Shown piece by piece: positions 61,622 through 64,000 of a stretch of 64,000 nt of DNA. This DNA comes from Galbibacter sp. BG1 (GTDB lineage: Bacteria; Bacteroidota; Bacteroidia; Flavobacteriales; Flavobacteriaceae). The translations under genes and the position numbers were made by a program. The notes beneath the pieces were generated by a model. The model did not search any database, had not been told where the DNA came from, and worked only from the letters and a program-made list of their open reading frames with translations. The stretch lies in the NCBI RefSeq assembly GCF_013391805.1, contig NZ_CP058364.1:2671501-2735500 (forward strand). Reading direction: 5' to 3'. Every line of letters starts with the position of its first letter. The stretch's first letter is position 1.

Positions 61622-61894
61622 TTAATTTACAGCACCTGCTAATTCTGCACCTGCTTTAAATTTAACTACATTTTTAGCAGCAATTTTAATAGTTTTTCCA
61701 GTTTGAGGATTTCTACCTTCTCTTGCAGATCTCTTAGAAACTGACCAAGATCCGAATCCAACTAAGGAAACTCTACCACCTTTTTTTAGTGTACTTTCTA
61801 CACTACCTAAAAAAGATTCTAATGCTTTTTTTGCCGCTGCTTTTGTAATTCCTGCATCAGCAGCCATTGCATCGATTAATTCTGTTTTGTTCAT
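61622..61894 (-). CDS. HU-family histone-like DNA-binding protein
   Basis: A 90-residue HU/IHF-type protein. MNKTELIDAMAADAGITKAAAKKALESFL forms the N-terminal helices, GRVSLVGFGSWSV the beta sheet, and RSAREGRNPQTGKTIKIAA the DNA-intercalating arm with its conserved proline (RNPQTG). It bends and compacts DNA as a homodimer in the nucleoid. Length and sequence are typical of the main HU of flavobacteria. It is a single-gene unit with a clear promoter (61948) and terminator (61574). Confidence 0.97.
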   Translation of the reverse strand: MNKTELIDAMAADAGITKAAAKKALESFLGSVESTLKKGGRVSLVGFGSWSVSKRSAREGRNPQTGKTIKIAAKNVVKFKAGAELAGAVN

Positions 61895-61947
61895 AATTTA
61901 AAGATTTTAAATGAATATACGGTTAAACATTTATTTAATTTGCTACA

Positions 61948-61977
61948 CAAAATTATACGGATTTACTTCCCACGCAA
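61948..61977 (-). promoter_or_regulatory. Promoter of the HU gene
   Basis: TTG (61975-61977) and TAATTTTG (61948-61955) with 19 bp between match the flavobacterial TTG-N19-TAnnTTTG promoter on the minus strand. The predicted transcript has a leader of about 48 nt. Confidence 0.75.
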
Positions 61978-62081
61978 GTAATATCAAAGGAAATCGGGGA
62001 TTTTGTTGATAACTTGGGCTTATTGTTAATAAAGTAGTCTTGTTTTTATGATTATTCCGCAATCTCAATAATAATGCGGTG

Positions 62082-63035
62082 TTAGAGCATTTTAGCATTT
62101 TCGTCAAACGTGTATCCGTTCAAAATGTCTTTTATAGGCATTTTCTTTTTTCCAGGTAACTGTATCTCTTTCAGTATAATAAAGCCATTTATTGTGGCTA
62201 CCAATACTTTACTGTTTTCTACTATAATAGCACCGGGAGCGCGTTTATGGGGCTTAACATCTTTCTCTACCTCATAAAATTTTACATTAACCGGGTCGTT
62301 TTCGGCGTTTTTTAGATAACTCCAAGCCGTTGGGTATGGACTTAGCCCCCTAATAAGGTTATAAATCGAATCAGTATCTTGATTCCAATCGATTTTGGTA
62401 TTTTCCTTATTGAGCTTATAGGCCGTTTTCAAATCTTTTTCCTTGGGTTGTACTGTTGTAGTGGCAGTATTGGTTTCTATTTTTTGAAGGGTTTTCACCA
62501 CAACCTTGGCACCGAGTTCCATTAATTTATCGTGTAGGCTTCCCGCACTTTCCGTTTTTTCAATCGCTACGGCTTCCTGAAGAATTACGGCCCCAGTATC
62601 TATTTTTTCATCTATAAAGAAAGTAGTAACTCCTGTTTTTGTTTCTCCGTTGATGATAGCCCAATTAATTGGGGCGGCACCCCGGTAGTCTGGCAACAGC
62701 GATGCATGCAGGTTAAAAGTACCCAAGGGAGGCATCTTCCACACCATCTCTGGCAACATTCTAAAGGCAACCACCACTTGTAGATTGGCATTTAGGGCTT
62801 TCAGTTCTTTTAAAAATTCGTCATCCTTTAAATTGGTAGGCTGCAGTACCTTCAAGTTATTTTCAAGGGCAAAGGTTTTTACGGCAGATTGTTGCAGTTT
62901 TCTACCTCTTCCAGCTGGTCGGTCTGGCGCAGTAATAACCCCTACCACTTCATAACCAGCTTTTAAAATATCTTTAAGTGTGGCCACCGCAAAATCTGGT
63001 GTCCCCATAAATACAATTCTTAGTTTATTACTCAT
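62082..63035 (-). CDS. fmt: Methionyl-tRNA formyltransferase
   Basis: A 317-residue enzyme that formylates initiator Met-tRNA with 10-formyl-THF. Visible motifs are RIVFMGTPDFAV at the start, TAPDRPAGRGRKL, the catalytic Asn108-x-His110 with SLLPDYRGA (NLHASLLPDYRGAAPINWAI), and Asp146 in IDTGAVI. A C-terminal OB-like tRNA-binding domain (KRAPGAIIVENSKVLVAT...) follows. Length matches the family. It is a housekeeping gene downstream of recQ on the same strand with 98 bp between. Confidence 0.97.
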   Translation of the reverse strand: MSNKLRIVFMGTPDFAVATLKDILKAGYEVVGVITAPDRPAGRGRKLQQSAVKTFALENNLKVLQPTNLKDDEFLKELKALNANLQVVVAFRMLPEMVWKMPPLGTFNLHASLLPDYRGAAPINWAIINGETKTGVTTFFIDEKIDTGAVILQEAVAIEKTESAGSLHDKLMELGAKVVVKTLQKIETNTATTTVQPKEKDLKTAYKLNKENTKIDWNQDTDSIYNLIRGLSPYPTAWSYLKNAENDPVNVKFYEVEKDVKPHKRAPGAIIVENSKVLVATINGFIILKEIQLPGKKKMPIKDILNGYTFDENAKML

Positions 63036-63133
63036 AATATCTTTTCTGAAAAAAATCTTTTCAAAGATACTCAGATTCTTCTGAAGAAGCCAGTGCGGTT
63101 GTAATAAGTGGGATGTTTAAATTGAAAGAAGAC

Positions 63134-64000
63134 CTACGGGAGGCGATATTCATTCTTATCGTTCAAGGCAATTTCTTCTTCAGCAAAAAGATCTTTCAAC
63201 GCTTCCAGAATATAAATTTCTTTAAATGTAATGTCCTCTGCCAGTTGTTTGGAGCTCATAGGTTGCTTCTGCAGGCATTTTAAAACCTCTTCTTTGGCAA
63301 TGGAAAGAATATCAGGGGAGATGTTGCTTTTCTTTTGCAAACAAACCGAACAGATTCCGCAGGGATCTTTAACGTCTTCATCGAAATACCTGAGAAGTTG
63401 TAGGCTTTTGCAAACCTTGTCGTTGTTTACATAATCTACAACTGCTTTTACTTTTTGTATTTTAAGTTTATTTTGTTGTTCGATCTCCTTGGCAATAATA
63501 TTGATGGTTTTATCATCTTCCCTAGGAACAAGAAAGGTAATGGATGCATCGGTATCGGTGGCTTCCAAGGAAATGATGTTATCCTTTTCCAGTTGCTCCA
63601 ATGTCTGCAACACCCTTTTCTCGAAGGTATTTGTTTTCTTGGCAATGAGCGATAAATTAATGTTGGTAGCGATATCGAATACACCGCCGTAGGTTCTTAA
63701 AATAGTTTGAACTATCTTTTCTACGGAAGGATGCTGATCTAAATAATAAAATAATTGCGGATTGCTACAGGTAAACTGGATGCTGGTTTTTTTAAGGTGT
63801 GTTTGCAAAAAAGAAAGTACCGAATGCTTATCCAATACTCTCAATGCATTAAAGGCCAGTATGGGATTCAAGGAATAGGTAGCGCAAAATTCATTGAAAT
63901 TTAAAGCAAAAGTTTGTTGAGAGCCTTCGGCATAAGGTATTTGGAAATAATTATTAAGCTTTTTGTAGAGCAATTTTACAAAGTCTACACTGGGCAACGT
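63134..64000 (-). CDS. recQ: RecQ-family DNA helicase, C-terminal part (cut by window edge)
   Basis: About 288 C-terminal residues of a RecQ helicase; the frame continues past the right edge, where the first in-frame codons are not a real start. Visible are a segment following the helicase core (VDFVKLLYKKLNNYFQIPYAEG), and the RecQ zinc-binding region (VCKSLQLLRYFDED...CGICSVC). A short wrapping C-terminal helical domain (SSKQLAEDITFKEIYILEALKDL) takes the place of a full HRDC domain. RecQ unwinds DNA during recombination and repair. The ATPase motifs lie outside the window, so the call rests on the C-terminal zinc region. Confidence 0.85.
   Translation of the reverse strand, partial: TLPSVDFVKLLYKKLNNYFQIPYAEGSQQTFALNFNEFCATYSLNPILAFNALRVLDKHSVLSFLQTHLKKTSIQFTCSNPQLFYYLDQHPSVEKIVQTILRTYGGVFDIATNINLSLIAKKTNTFEKRVLQTLEQLEKDNIISLEATDTDASITFLVPREDDKTINIIAKEIEQQNKLKIQKVKAVVDYVNNDKVCKSLQLLRYFDEDVKDPCGICSVCLQKKSNISPDILSIAKEEVLKCLQKQPMSSKQLAEDITFKEIYILEALKDLFAEEEIALNDKNEYRLP

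Noticed and set aside
1-64000. CRISPR arrays, insertion sequences, integrases, rRNA
   Set aside because: No regularly spaced short repeats, transposase or integrase frames, or rRNA sequence were seen; all repeats found are within coding domains or short regulatory sites.

Overview
This is an AT-rich chromosomal window from a member of the Bacteroidota, almost certainly a marine-type flavobacterium. The evidence is the SusC/SusD pair, type IX secretion (T9SS) C-terminal sorting domains, many Bac-type lipoboxes, promoters of the form TTTG-N19-TAnnTTTG, and the lack of Shine-Dalgarno sequences. About 58 kb is a large carbohydrate (polysaccharide) utilization locus rich in sulfatases. The last 6 kb is ordinary housekeeping sequence.

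Layout. At 1-905 (minus) lies the N-terminal part of one SusC-like receptor, cut by the window edge. Plus-strand genes follow: a sulfatase (1566-2978), then a tight operon of a giant propeller protein (3343-9255), a clan GH-A hydrolase, a second sulfatase and a decayed GH43 gene. On the minus strand are a third sulfatase (13046-14572) and an ADP-ribosylglycohydrolase-type enzyme (14752-16680). The core is a complete susC/susD pair (17060-21671) followed by a membrane-anchored AraC-type regulator. Next come an FG-GAP/VCBS lipoprotein with a GH5 lipoprotein (minus), a GH92 lipoprotein (plus), and a minus-strand catabolic operon: nucleoside hydrolase-like protein, FucP-type transporter, mannonate dehydratase-type enolase and short-chain dehydrogenase. 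A ROK kinase and a GmhA-type isomerase (plus) and a GH10 xylanase (minus) follow. From 37940 to 58165 the minus strand carries four more giant propeller proteins, an FN3 lipoprotein and a fourth sulfatase. A PhyH-type dioxygenase (58395-59291) closes the locus. The flank holds a CAU tRNA, a START-like protein, a class IV aminotransferase, YqgE/AlgH, HU, fmt and a truncated recQ.

How it may work (inference). Four of five propeller paralogues carry T9SS sorting domains and carbohydrate-binding modules, so they would cut polymer at or outside the cell surface. SusCD would import oligosaccharides. Periplasmic or lipid-anchored enzymes (sulfatases, GH5, GH10, GH92, the GH-A enzyme and the fifth propeller, which has no sorting domain) would finish depolymerisation. 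The MFS transporter, SDR, ManD-type dehydratase, ROK kinase and isomerase would handle monosaccharides in the cytoplasm. The enzyme set suggests a sulfated heteropolysaccharide containing some of xylose, mannose and uronic acid; the exact substrate cannot be read from the sequence.

The most notable feature is the family of five paralogous Asp-box propeller proteins. Each has a module of about 750 residues whose layout recalls GH74 endo-glucanases. Two Asp residues sit where GH74 has its catalytic pair and are kept in all five copies. The paralogues differ in accessory domains, and two share a very similar 659-bp tail. An 18-bp element (consensus around ACTCTnAT) recurs upstream of susC and, in three other places, upstream of propeller genes.
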